Part shown: positions 38,983-48,572 of the stretch, piece after piece
How the letters are laid out: each line of letters starts with the position of its first letter
Position numbering within the stretch: the stretch's first letter is position 1
From: Curtobacterium flaccumfaciens
GTDB taxonomy: Bacteria; Actinomycetota; Actinomycetes; Actinomycetales; Microbacteriaceae
Assembly (NCBI GenBank): GCA_029689965.1
Contig: CP121450.1
Location: 1,364,001-1,428,000, forward strand
Reading direction: 5' to 3'
DNA: 64,000 nt
Program-made: the position numbers and the translations under genes
Notes under the pieces: model-generated
Databases searched by the model: none
The model's input: only the letters and a program-made list of their open reading frames with translations
Told to the model about the DNA's origin: nothing

Positions 38983-40280
38983 ATGACGCTCCCGAACCCC
39001 ACCAGTCCCACCCGTGTGGCGATCACCGGCGCCAGTGGTGCGTACGGTCGGACGCTGCTGGCCCAGTTGCGGGACGTGCCCGACATGACCGCCGCCGTGC
39101 TCGTCGACCCCGACGGCGACGGCGCGCGTCGCACGGTGGACGAGCTCGGGATCAGCGGATCCACGGTCGTCGCCGGCATCGACGGCGTGGACTGGGCTGA
39201 TGTCGACGTGCTCGTCGAGGCGACCGGGAACGTCGTGGCCGGGATCGCGTACGCGTCGGCGGCCATCGAGGCCGGCACCTCCGTCGTCATGGTGAGCAAG
39301 GAGGTCGAGACGGTCGCCGGGGTGGCACTCGCCGAGCGCGCGAGCGCTGCCGGTGTCCGGTACCTCCCGGGCGCCGGCGACCAGCCCGCCAACCTCCTCC
39401 GACTCGTGTCGTGGGTCGAGCGAGTCGGACTCGAGATCGTCGCGGTCGGGAAGTCGAGCGAGTACGACCTCGCGTTCGACCCCGAGGCGGGACGGTCACC
39501 CAGCTCGACGTCACCGTCGACGCACCGGCGCTCCGGGCCCTCCTCACGCTCGACGACGGACCGAGTGGCGTGCGCGCGACGCTCGACGCCCGTGCCGAGG
39601 CCGTCGCGACGCTCCGGCGTCGCGCCGCCGCCGACCACTGCGAGATGACCGTGGTCGCCCAGCACATCGACGCGGTGGCCGACGTCCCCGACCTGCACTA
39701 CCCGGTCGTCCGGCCGTCCGAGCTCGCCGACGTCTACGCGATGCGGGAGGACGGTGGCGTCCTCGAGCACCACCGCTCGGTCGACGTGTTCTCCGCGCTC
39801 CGGCTGCCCGGTGAGATGAGCTTCGCCGGCGGTGTCTTCGTCGTCGTCCGTACCGGCGATGCCGCCACCTGGGAGATCCTCCGCGCCAAGGGGCACATCG
39901 TCAGCCGTAGCGGCGCGTACGCCTGCATCGCGTGGCCGTACCACCTGATGGGCGTGGAGACGCCGCTGACCATCGCCGCTGCCGTCGACCCGGCGACCCC
40001 GCAGCCGCGTCCGACGCAGCACGTCGTCCTCGCCGGGCGTGCGAACCGGCCGCTGGCCGCCGGCACGGAGCTCCGCGTGCACGGCCACCACCACGAGATC
40101 GACGGCGTCGACCCGGTCGTCCTCACGGCCGGCGACGCGAGCGCCGCGCCCTTCTACCTCGCCGGCGGCGGTCGGCTCCGGCGCGACGTGGGCACCGGAC
40201 AGACGATCACCTTCGACGACCTCGAGGGCATCGATGAAGGCGCGGCAGCGCTGTTCCGTGCCGGCGTCGACCGAACCTGA
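38983..40280 (+). CDS. homoserine-dehydrogenase-like oxidoreductase with SAF-like tail
   Basis: A 432-residue (restored) NAD(P)-binding protein. The N-terminal Rossmann motif is VAITGASGAYGRTLL, with VLVEATGN and SVVMVSKEVE as in homoserine dehydrogenase-like enzymes. The middle has GKSSEYDLAFDPEAGTVTQ, restored by adding a G near 39491. The C-terminal 90 residues include NRPLAAGTELRVHGHH and resemble a SAF/antifreeze-like domain. ATG 38983 follows GGAGG. Such proteins sit beside four-carbon acid sugar kinases in other genomes, to my knowledge without a settled activity. An oxidation that yields the OtnK substrate is a reasonable proposal. Confidence 0.65.
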
Positions 40281-40391
40281 CCCGAACCACCCTTCCCCGA
40301 ACCCAGCCCCGCGCTCCCCTTCCCTGAACGGAACGACGATGTTTCCCCTGCCCTCCGCGCCCCGTCCCCACGACCCCTGGGCGGTGATCCG

Positions 40392-41737
40392 GTGACCGCC
40401 GGCGAGTTCCACCTCATCTGGGCCGCGCTCGCGATCGTCTTCGTCGTCGTCGCGATCGCCCGGTTCAAGTTCCACCCGTTCCTCGCCCTCGGTCTCGGAG
40501 CGATCCTGCTCGGTTTCGCGAGCGGCCTCGGTGTCGGCGACACGATCACGGCGTTCGAGACCGGGTTCGGCGACACCCTCTCCGACACCGCACCCGTCAT
40601 CGGCCTCGGCGTGATGCTCGGCGCTGTCCTGACGGCGACCGGCGGTGCCTCGGCCATCGCGGAGGGATTCGTCGGGAACCGGAAGAAGACGTGGATCCCG
40701 ATCAGCATCGGGGCCGCGGCGCTCGTCATCGGGCTCCCGAACATCTTCGACGTCACCTTCGTGATGCTCGTCCCCTGGCCTACGCGCTCGCGCGCCGTTC
40801 CGGCACCCACCTGCTGTTCGTCGGCATGCCGCTCGCCGCCGGCATCTACACGGCGCACGGCCTGCTCCCGCCGCACCCGTCGCCCACCGCGGCCGTCGGC
40901 ATCTACCACGCGAGCTTCGGGCTGACCCTGCTCTACGGGCTGATCGTCGCCGTGCCCACACTGCTCATCTGCGGCCCGCTCCTGACGAAGGTCGCGGGTC
41001 GCTGGTTCGGACCCGCGATCGACCTCGAGAGCGGTCCCGCTGCGGGCTCCGCCGAGCTCACCGATCGTCGCCCGCCGCTCTGGCTCGCCCTCGCCGTCGT
41101 GCTGCTCCCGCCGTTCCTGCTCGTCATCGGCTCGTTCGGTGTGAACGCCGCTCCCAAGGGCTCGGTGCTGTCGATCGTCATGCAGCTGTGCGACAACCCC
41201 GTCGTCGCGCTCCTCGCCTCGGTGCTCTTCGCCCTGTTCGCGCTCGTCCCCGCCGTGGGCCTGCGCGCGACGGCGCTGCAGTCGGTCGCCGGCGGGGCGC
41301 TCAAGACCGTCGGGCCGGTCGTGCTCATCATCGGTGCGGGCGGCGGCCTCGCCGAGATGCTCTCCGAGACCGGCGTGAGCAAGGTCATCGTGGACTACGC
41401 GGAGCAGTGGAGCATCCCGGCGCTGGTGCTCGCCTGGGTCGTCGCCGGTCTCCTGCGGATCGCGCTCGGTTCCGCGACCGTCGCCACTGTCACCGCTGCG
41501 GGCATCATCGCGCCGCTCGCCGCCGCGGGGCACACGGTGTCGCCCGAGTTGCTCGTGCTCGCCACCGCATCGGGTTCGGTCATGCTGTCCCACGTCAACG
41601 ACTCCGGGTTCTGGCTCTTCAAGGAGTACTTCCAGCTGTCGGTGAAGCAGACGTTCCGTACCTGGACGCTCATGTTGACGCTGCAGTCCGTCATCGGCTT
41701 GCTCGGCACGCTTCTCCTGTCACTCTTCATCCACTGA
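40392..41737 (+). CDS. GntP family gluconate/sugar-acid:H+ symporter
   Basis: A 448-residue (restored) inner-membrane permease with 12-14 hydrophobic segments. Family blocks are ALGLGAILLGFASGLG, GLGVMLGAVLTATGGA, HGLLPPHPSPTAAV (a hallmark of GntP proteins) and VMLSHVNDSGFWLFKEYF. The frame changes near 40777 (five C read as four) between VMLVP and LAYALARRSG. It starts at GTG 40392, about 110 bases after the oxidoreductase. Probably imports the C4 sugar acid used by the otn enzymes. Confidence 0.9.
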
Positions 41738-41758
41738 TCCCGCCGGTCCGCGCTCTGT

Positions 41759-41773
41759 TGAGAACGGTTCGCA
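41759..41773. promoter_or_regulatory. Zur-box-like palindrome
   Basis: TGAGAAC-G-GTTCGCA is a near-perfect 7-1-7 inverted repeat (six of seven pairs), 51 bases before the G3E GTPase start, and overlaps a TTGAGA element. Shape and sequence are close to actinobacterial zinc-uptake-repressor boxes, and the downstream gene belongs to a family commonly induced by zinc shortage. Confidence 0.55.
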
Positions 41774-41824
41774 ATAGACTCGAGGCGCACCTGCTTCGGA
41801 GTGAACCCATGAGAGGACGTCGTG

Positions 41825-42811
41825 ATGACACGATCCGGCTCGGTTCCGGTCGTGGCGGTGTCCGGACCGCTCGGAGCCGGCAAGACGAGCGTGGTGAACG
41901 CGCTGCTCCGAGCGCGGGGCGCGCGGATCGGCGTGGTGGTCAACGACTTCGGCTCGGTGAACATCGACGCCGGCCTCATCGTCGGACAGGTCGACGAGGT
42001 CTCCTCGATCGCCGGAGGGTGCATCTGCTGCCTGCCCGACTCGGGTGGCCTCGACGATGCGCTCGAGCGCCTCACCGACCCGCGCCTGGCGCTCGACGTG
42101 GTCCTGGTGGAGGCGAGCGGCGCCGCCGACCCGGCAGTGCTCTCGCCCATGATCCGGTTCTCCGGAGCTCCCCGTGCCCGGTGGGGCGGTGTCATCGAGG
42201 TCGTGGACGCCGAGTGGTTCTCGCGGACTCGCCCCGATGACCGCTACGGCGACGCGCGGTACCGGGCGGCGTCCGTCATCGTCGCGAACAAGGTCGACCG
42301 GACGCCGGACATCGGCCGGGTCCTCGTGGACCTCGCCGCAGCGGGGCCGCGCGCCGTCGTCCTGTCGGCGACCAACGGCGCGATCGACCCGGCGGTCGTC
42401 TTCGACGCCGCCGAGCGGACTGCTCCGGACGAACTGGACTTCGCCGCCGTCATGGGCTCGGCACCGCCGCACCGTCACGCCGACGCGATCACCGTCCGGC
42501 AGGACGGCCCGGCGTCCGCGGCGTCGATCGTCGGCCTGCTCGAGTCCCCGCCACTCGGCGTGGCACGCGTGAAGGGGATCGTGGACGTGCGCACCGGTCG
42601 TTCCGTCCGTCCGTACGTCCTGCACCTCGTCGCGGGCGTTCCGCACGTCGAGCCCCTGACCACGTCGACCCGGCTGCGCGCCCTCGTCGCGATCGGCTTC
42701 GACTTCGACGGTCCGTCGGTGGAGGGGACACTGCGGGAAGCGTTGGCGGACTCGGCGGACGACGGTGCTGGTCTGCGACGGTTCCGCCGTTTCATCCGGC
42801 TCAGTCGTTGA
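41825..42811 (+). CDS. G3E-family GTPase metallochaperone (COG0523/CobW-like)
   Basis: A 328-residue intact protein. Walker A is SGPLGAGKTS, the metal-binding GGCICC motif is present, and NKVD supplies guanine specificity. The C-terminal CobW-type domain has the characteristic ARVKGIVDV block. Members insert or deliver zinc or other metals to client proteins, at the cost of GTP. The Zur-like box upstream and the palindromic terminator-like repeat after the stop define a single-gene unit. ATG 41825 follows GAGAGGACG; a GTG three bases earlier is an alternative start. Confidence 0.85.
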   Translation: MTRSGSVPVVAVSGPLGAGKTSVVNALLRARGARIGVVVNDFGSVNIDAGLIVGQVDEVSSIAGGCICCLPDSGGLDDALERLTDPRLALDVVLVEASGAADPAVLSPMIRFSGAPRARWGGVIEVVDAEWFSRTRPDDRYGDARYRAASVIVANKVDRTPDIGRVLVDLAAAGPRAVVLSATNGAIDPAVVFDAAERTAPDELDFAAVMGSAPPHRHADAITVRQDGPASAASIVGLLESPPLGVARVKGIVDVRTGRSVRPYVLHLVAGVPHVEPLTTSTRLRALVAIGFDFDGPSVEGTLREALADSADDGAGLRRFRRFIRLSR

Positions 42812-42832
42812 CGCGCTGACGCGCGTGGACGG

Positions 42833-42876
42833 CGGACGGGAGGCGCGGTGCCGGCCGGCACCGCGCCTCCCGTCCG
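42833..42876. repeat. intergenic palindromic repeat, copy 1
   Basis: A perfect 44-base palindrome whose left arm begins CGGACGGGAGGCGCGGTGC. It stands 21 bases after the G3E GTPase stop. The same arm sequence recurs after several other genes in the window, so this is a dispersed family, probably acting as transcription terminators or RNA-stabilising hairpins. Confidence 0.8.
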
Positions 42877-42907
42877 TTCCGTGGTCGCGTCAGCGCCCGT
42901 TCGATGC

Positions 42908-43498
42908 GTGACGTCGACGGACGATGATCGGGCGGAGCGCGTCACCGACGCCCGTTCCCTCCGCCTCCACCAGCGGTCCGGCGCTGTCCTCGTCACCGAC
43001 CCCGCTCGGTCGCGTGCGCCGGCGGTCCGCGCGTACGCGGCTGCGACGATCCGGGAGCGGTCGACGACGCCCTCGTGCAGGCTCGGCTGGACGATGCTGG
43101 CCGCGATCGGAGCGATAGAGACGCATCACGGGACCGTCGACGCCGCGTCCCTCGCCGACGACGGCAGGGCGTCGCCACGGATCACCGGGCTCCCGCTCGA
43201 CGGCGGGGACGTCTCGGCGGTGCCGGACACCGACGGCGGGGGCGTCGACGGCGATGCTCGATGGGATCGTGCGGTGGGGCCGATGCAGTTCATCCCGCAG
43301 ACGTGGGCGGACCGGGGCGCCGACGGAGACGGGGCCGCCGACCCGGACGACATCGACGACGCGGCCGCGTACCTCCGCGCCGACGGGCACGACCTCGCGG
43401 ACCACCGAGGCTGGATCGACGCCGTCGGGTCGTACAACCACCACGAGGACTACGTCCGATCGGTCGCTGACGAGGCGAACCGACTGGCGGCCGCCTGA
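42908..43498 (+). CDS. lytic transglycosylase-like protein
   Basis: A 196-residue protein with an SLT/MltB-like fold: LGWTMLAAIGAIETHHG (the Glu of the first catalytic block), GPMQFIPQTW, DPDDIDDAAAYL and a terminal YNHHEDYVRSVADEANR. Such enzymes cut peptidoglycan glycan strands. No signal peptide is visible from GTG 42908; longer forms would begin inside the palindromic repeat, so the start is uncertain. It may be exported by other means, or its N-terminus may be affected by an undetected indel. Confidence 0.65.
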   Translation: MTSTDDDRAERVTDARSLRLHQRSGAVLVTDPARSRAPAVRAYAAATIRERSTTPSCRLGWTMLAAIGAIETHHGTVDAASLADDGRASPRITGLPLDGGDVSAVPDTDGGGVDGDARWDRAVGPMQFIPQTWADRGADGDGAADPDDIDDAAAYLRADGHDLADHRGWIDAVGSYNHHEDYVRSVADEANRLAAA

Positions 43499-43516
43499 CC
43501 ACCGGCGCGCGAGCCC

Positions 43517-43878
43517 CTACCCGTCGGCCGCGGTCGGTCGCTGCAGGGCTTCAGCGAGGACCACGGCCTGGTTGTGCTCCCCGTCCTTGGCTCCGTACAC
43601 GAGCGTGACGATCGGATGCTCCGCACCAGGGCGCGGAGGTGCGCGAGCGCCTCGGAGCCGTCCAGCTCGGCACGGTAGCGCTCGCGGAACGCGTCGAATC
43701 GGTCGGCATCGTGACCGAACCACTTCCGGAGGTCGGTGGTGGGCGCCACGTCCTTGTTCCACTCGTCGATCCGCGCATCGCCCCGGGACACGCCACGTGG
43801 CCAGAGGCGGTCGACGAGCACACGGTAGCCGTCGCCGTCCTCGGGCGGTTCGTAGGCTCGCTTCACCCGAACGCTCAT
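43517..43878 (-). CDS. DUF488 family protein
   Basis: A 120-residue (restored) DUF488/YeaO-like protein: VKRAYEPPEDGDGYRVLVDRLWPRG, then DEWNKDVAPTTDLRKWFGHD and VTLVYGAKDGEHNQAVVLAEAL. All three blocks are strongly conserved in the family, whose function is not established. The frame changes near 43628, where GTGCGGGAG has lost a G. It lies tail-to-tail with the transglycosylase gene and head-to-head with the serine hydrolase gene. Confidence 0.85.
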
Positions 43879-43933
43879 GAGGGGGACGGTACGCCGGGTC
43901 CGGTCCGCGGAGCGCAGCGCGAGAAGATGGACC

Positions 43934-44817
43934 GTGAGCTCCGCGCAGACCCTCCGGGACGCCCTCGTCCGACGCATCGACGAGACCGGCTTCGGCGCCC
44001 ACGGGCTCCACGTCCGCGTCGGCGACGAGGTCGCCGAGCACCGCTGGACGCCCGACGTCCGCGAGGAGGTCCACTCCGTCGCCAAGGGCGTCAGCGTCCT
44101 CGCGACGGGCATCGCCGCGGACGAGGGACTCGTCGACGTCGACGTGCCGGTCTCGACGTACCTGCCGGACACGGCGTTCGGTGCCGGACGGACGCCGTCA
44201 CGCTCCGACGCCTCCTCACCATGACGAGCGGCGTCGACATGCCCTGGTCGGAGACCGAGCTGACGGACTGGCCGGACCTGGCGGTCGAGTTCCTCGGTCG
44301 TCCGTCCCGTGGGCAGGTGTTCCAGTACGCCAACGCGAGCACGTACACCGCGATGCGCGTCCTCGAGACCCGGGTCGGCGACGTCGGGGACCTCGTCGCC
44401 CGCCGGCTGTTCGCCCCGCTCGGCATCGGCGACGTGCCGTGGCAGCGGTGCCCGAACGGGTACGTCGCCGCCGGCGAGGGGATCGCGCTCCGCACCGAGG
44501 AGCTCGCCCGCCTCGGTCGCCTCGTCCGCGACCGCGGGACGTTCGACGGACAGCGCGTCGTCGGTGCGCGCTGGTGTGACGCGATGCACACCGACTGGGT
44601 GCAACGCGAGGGGACCGGACTCGGGTACGAGCGGTACGCGATGGCCGGGTGGGACGGGCCCGGTCGGCTCTGGCGGCTGCACGGCGCGTACGGCCAGATG
44701 CTGCTCTTCGACGGCGACACCGTGGTCACGGTGACGGCCGACGACCACTTCGGCGCCGATGCGCTCGCCGCGTTCGTGGCCGAGGAACTGGACCGACGGC
44801 GGCCGTCGCCGGCCTGA
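43934..44817 (+). CDS. serine hydrolase (class C beta-lactamase fold)
   Basis: A 294-residue (restored) protein of the beta-lactamase/DD-peptidase superfamily. The nucleophile motif S-x-x-K is SVAK, and LLTMTSGVDMPW and FQYANASTYTAM (Y-x-N) follow. No signal peptide is seen, so it is probably cytoplasmic, as many esterase-like members are. The frame changes near 44189 (GGG read as GG). A palindromic repeat copy lies 45 bases after the stop. Substrate unknown. Confidence 0.8.
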
Positions 44818-44861
44818 TCCGCGCGACTCGCGCCGGGCCGTCCGCCGTGCCGTCCACCGGA

Positions 44862-44897
44862 CTGGAGGCGCGGGGCGCGGCCGCCCCGTTCCTCCAG
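44862..44897. repeat. intergenic palindromic repeat, divergent copy 2
   Basis: CTGGAGG…CCTCCAG outer arms and CGGGGCG/CGCCCCG inner arms form an imperfect hairpin related to the other copies. It follows the serine hydrolase gene. The rest of the 44818-45016 gap before kup shows no riboswitch-like structure I can recognise. Confidence 0.6.
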
Positions 44898-45016
44898 GCG
44901 TGCCGCCGGCACCGCCGCCGGTCCGGCATGTGCGCGCGCTGCGAGCGTCGCGCGCGCCACGGTGCGATGATGGGCGGCGGCCGTCGCCCGGACGGCCGGG
45001 GACGGAAGTGACGAGC

Positions 45017-46963
45017 GTGACCGACACCCGCTCTCAGGCGTCGACGGCCGATGCCGCCGACGACGGCGTGCACGGCCCGGCGCAGGGGCTCGCCGTCCTC
45101 GCGCTCGCGGCCCTCGGTGTCGTCTTCGGCGACATCGGCACCAGTCCGCTCTACGCACTCCGGACCGTCTTCACGATCGACGGCGGCATCGTCAAGGCAA
45201 ACCAGGAGGACGTGTACGGCGTCATCTCGATGATGTTCTGGAGCGTCACGATCATCGTGTCGATCAAGTACGTCCTCGTCCTCATGCGCGCCGACAACGA
45301 CGGCGAGGGCGGCGTGATGGCGCTCGCCGCACTGGCCCGACGGCTCTACGCGAAGCGACGCGGCGGCGCGGTGATCTTCCTGGTCATCGGGATCATCGGC
45401 GTCTCCCTGTTCTACGGCGACTCGGTGATCACACCCGCGGTCTCGGTGCTGTCCGCGGTCGAGGGCCTCGGGACTGCCGCCCCCACGGTGGCACACCTCG
45501 TCGTGCCGATCGCCGCGGTCATCCTCGTCCTGCTGTTCGCAGCGCAACGGTTCGGCACCGGCAGGGTGGGCAACCTGTTCGGCCCGGTGATGCTGCTCTG
45601 GTTCGTGGTCATCGCGGCGGCGGGCGTCCCGCACATCGTCGCGCACCCGGGTGTCCTGCAGGGGCTGTCGCCCACGTGGGCGATCGTGTTCGTGGTCGCC
45701 CACCCGTACATCACGTTCGTCGCGATGGGCGCGGTGGTCCTGGTCATCACGGGAGCCGAGGCGCTCTACGCGGACATGGGGCACTTCGGGCGCCCGGCGA
45801 TCCTGCGCGCCTGGTTCTTCGTGGTGTTCCCGCGCTCGTCCTGAACTACCTCGGGCAGGCCTCCCTCGTCCTGCGGGACCCGTCGGCGGCGAAGGACCCG
45901 TTCTTCCTGCTGTTCCCCGACGCGCTGCGGCTGCCGGTCGTCGTGCTCGCGACGATGGCGACCGTGATCGCCAGCCAGGCGGTCATCTCCGGGGCGTCTC
46001 GCTCACGCGGCAGGCGGTGCAGCTCGGGCTGCTGCCGCCGCTGACGATCCGCCAGACCTCGCGACGGGAGAGCGGGCAGATCTACCTGCCAGCGGTGAAC
46101 CTGCTGCTGTTCATCGGCGTGCTGGCGGTCATGCTCGCGTTCCGCTCCTCGGCGAACCTGGCCACCGCGTACGGGGTGTCCGTCACGGGGGCGCTCGTCG
46201 TCGACACGCTCCTGCTCCTGCTCGTCGTGCGGCCGCTGTGGCGGTGGAGGCCATGGAAGCTCGTGGTCGCGGCAGTCGCGTTCGGTGGCCTCGAGCTGAC
46301 GTTCCTGGCCGGGAACCTGTCGAAGATCCTGCACGGCGGGTGGGTCCCGCTCCTCATCGCGCTGGCCGTGATCACGCTGATGACCACGTGGCGCCGCGGC
46401 CGCGCCCTCGTGCAGGAGGAACGCAAGGAGCGGGAAGGCTCGCTCGCCGAGTTCATCGAACGCGTGAACGAGGACCACGTCCCCCGGGTGGCGGGTGTCG
46501 CGGTGTTCCCGCACCCGAACAAGCAGACGACGCCGCTGGCGCTCCGCGCGAACGTGGAGCACAACCACGTCGTGCACCGGACCGTGCTCATCGTCTCCGT
46601 CCTCACGGCGAACGTGCCGCACGTGCCGCACGCGAAGGCGTTCTTCCGCGACGACCTCGGGTACGAGGACGACGGGATCGACCACATCACGGTGAAGTTC
46701 GGCTTCTCGGACGACCAGGACCTGCCGACGGCGCTGCACGCGGCGTGCCTGGCCGAGGTGCTCGACATCGATCCGGACGAGATGGCGCAGGCGTCGTACT
46801 TCATCTCGCGCGGCGCGCTCCGCCCGCAGCCGGGCAACCGGGGATGGTCGGGTGGCGGAAGAAGCTGTTCGTGGGGCTCGCCCACAACGCGGCCGACCCG
46901 GCCGCCCGGTTCGGCCTGCCGGCGCAGCGCACCGTGACGATGGGCAGCGACGTCGAGATCTGA
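45017..46963 (+). CDS. kup: Kup-type potassium uptake permease (three frameshifts)
   Basis: A proton-coupled K+ transporter of the KUP/HAK family, 649 residues when restored. The N-terminal signature [18 protein letters not shown] is complete, then [30 protein letters not shown] and [15 protein letters not shown]. Twelve helices precede a cytoplasmic C-terminal domain of about 200 residues. Frames change near 45827 (CCCC to CCC), 45994 (five G to four) and 46853 (five G to four). GTG 45017 follows GGAAG at good spacing; GTG 45008 is an alternative. Confidence 0.9.
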
Positions 46964-46978
46964 CGCCGGCGCACCCGC

Positions 46979-47556
46979 TCAGCCGAGAGCGGCAGCGGCC
47001 TCGCGGAGTTCGGTGAGCGCCGCCAGGGTGCGGTCCCGAAGCGGGACGTCGTCCGTTCGGCCCCCGGAGGTCCACCGTTCGAACCCGCGTCCGAACGCGA
47101 GGACGCCCATCTCGCTCGCGAGCCGAGCGGGGGCGTCGGCCACCCCGCGCGCGACGAGCGCCTCGGTCATCGCGGCCGCGAGGCCCACGCTCTTCAGTGC
47201 GTCGCGCTCCCGGAGCTCGGCGCTCGCCGCGACCGCTGCCCGCAGCCGCGGTCCGAGCTCGCGGTTCAGCGGGCCCATCTCGTCGGACGCCCGGGTCAGC
47301 CCGGCAGCCACGGCGTCGAGCGGAGACCAGTCCTCCGGTGCCTCCGCGATGCCCTCGGAGAGCAGCCGGCTCAGCGTCTCCTGCCCGGCGACGAGCAGTT
47401 CGCGCTTGTCGGGGAAGTGCCGGAAGAACGTGCTCTTCGTGACCCGGCGCGCACGGCGATCTGCGTCACGGTGGTCTCGTCGTAGCCCTGCTCCGAGAAG
47501 AGGTCGACGGCCGCCAGGACCAGTCGTTCCCGGGCTCCGGGTTCCCATCGCGCCAT
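46979..47556 (-). CDS. TetR family regulator
   Basis: A 192-residue (restored) repressor. N-terminal DNA-binding domain: ARERLVLAAVDLFSEQGYDETTVTQIAVRAG, then, after a frame change near 47444 (GGGG to GGG), VTKSTFFRHFPDKRELL. Here the first string is split as ARERLVLAAVDLF and GYDETTVTQIAVRAG. The rest is an all-helical ligand domain. It is divergent from the epimerase at 47642 and two tandem palindromes lie between the genes, so self-regulation and control of that gene are likely. Confidence 0.85.
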
Positions 47557-47574
47557 GCGACCATCATACGTGAC

Positions 47575-47620
47575 GGGACAACTGTCCCATCGTGGTGTAC
47601 CGTGACGGGACAACAGTCCC
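47575..47620. promoter_or_regulatory. duplicated TetR operator
   Basis: GGGACA-AC-TGTCCC (47575-47588) is a perfect palindrome and GGGAC-AACA-GTCCC (47607-47620) nearly repeats it, each inside TGAC…CAT. The centres are 32 bases apart (three helical turns), between the divergent tetR and epimerase genes. Confidence 0.75.
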
Positions 47621-47641
47621 ATCACTGACCAGGGAGCACCC

Positions 47642-48522
47642 ATGCACGTCTTCGTCACCGGCGGCACCGGCACGATCGGCACCGCCGTCGTCGCGGAACT
47701 CATCGCCTCGGGGCACACCGTCTCCGCCCTCGCCCGCTCCGACCGGTCGGCCGCAGCGCTGGACGCCGCGGGTGCGGCACCGATGCGGGGCTCACTGACC
47801 GACCTCGACGTCCTCCGTGCCGCGGCGCGAGGGGCGGACGGCGTCGTCAGCCTCGCGTTCTCGAATGACTTCAGTTCGCCCGAGGCGCTCGCCCGGGCGT
47901 CGCCGAGGAGTCCGCCGCGATGAACGCGCTCGGCGAGGAGCTCGTCGGCTCGGACCGGCCGTTCGTCGTCGTGTCCGGCACGCCGTGGATCCCCGGCCGG
48001 GCATCGGTCGAGTCCGACCCGCTCCCGCTCGAGGGGCCGGTCGCCGGTCGTGCACGCTCGGTCCTCGCCGCGCTCGACCTCGCGTCCCGTGGGGTCCGGG
48101 TCTCCGCGATCCGGCTGCCCCGCACCGTGCACGCCGACGGGACCGGCGGATTCGCCGGCATCCTCACCGAGATCGCCCGCGCCACCGGCGTCGCCGGGTA
48201 CCCCGGCACGGGGGAGCAGCGCTGGCCGGCCGTCCACGCACGCGATGCCGCCGTGCTGTTCCGGCTCGCGCTCGAGGGCGCGGCCGCCGGTACCGCCTGG
48301 CACGCGGTGGCCGACGAGGCCGACCGTGTCCGGGACATCGTCGAGGTCATCGGGCGACGTCTCGGCCTGCCGGTGGCGGCGGTGTCGGACGATGCCTTCG
48401 GCGCGTTCGCCCCCGTCTTCGCGATGGACCAGCCGGCCTCCGGGACGTACACGCAGCGGACCCTCGGCTGGCAGCCGACCCACCCGAGCCTGCTCGCGGA
48501 CCTCGAGAACGTCACCGCGTGA
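47642..48522 (+). CDS. NAD(P)-dependent epimerase/dehydratase-like (atypical SDR)
   Basis: A 293-residue (restored) extended-type SDR starting MHVFVTGGTGTIGTAVVAEL, with VSLAFSND, VVVSGTPW, a region RLPRTVHADG, and the late ALEGAAAGTAWHAVADE that occurs in proteins related to yeast YMR/plant-like reductases. The frame changes near 47894 (GGGG to GGG). It is divergent from, and probably repressed by, the TetR protein. Such TetR-reductase pairs respond to toxic carbonyls or xenobiotics; the ligand is unknown. A palindromic repeat overlaps the region right after the stop. Confidence 0.8.
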
Positions 48523-48523
48523 C

Positions 48524-48565
48524 GGACGGGAGGCGCGGTGCGGGCCCGCCCCGCGCCTCCCGTCC
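48524..48565. repeat. intergenic palindromic repeat, copy 3
   Basis: Forty-two bases with one mismatch pair, left arm GGACGGGAGGCGCGGTGCG and centre GGGCCC. It fills the space between the convergent epimerase and CDF efflux genes. Confidence 0.8.
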
Positions 48566-48572
48566 CGCCCGG

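Noticed and set aside
44818-45016. Possible cyclic-di-AMP riboswitch before kup
   Set aside because: The gap is short and mostly occupied by a palindromic repeat; no recognisable riboswitch core is seen.
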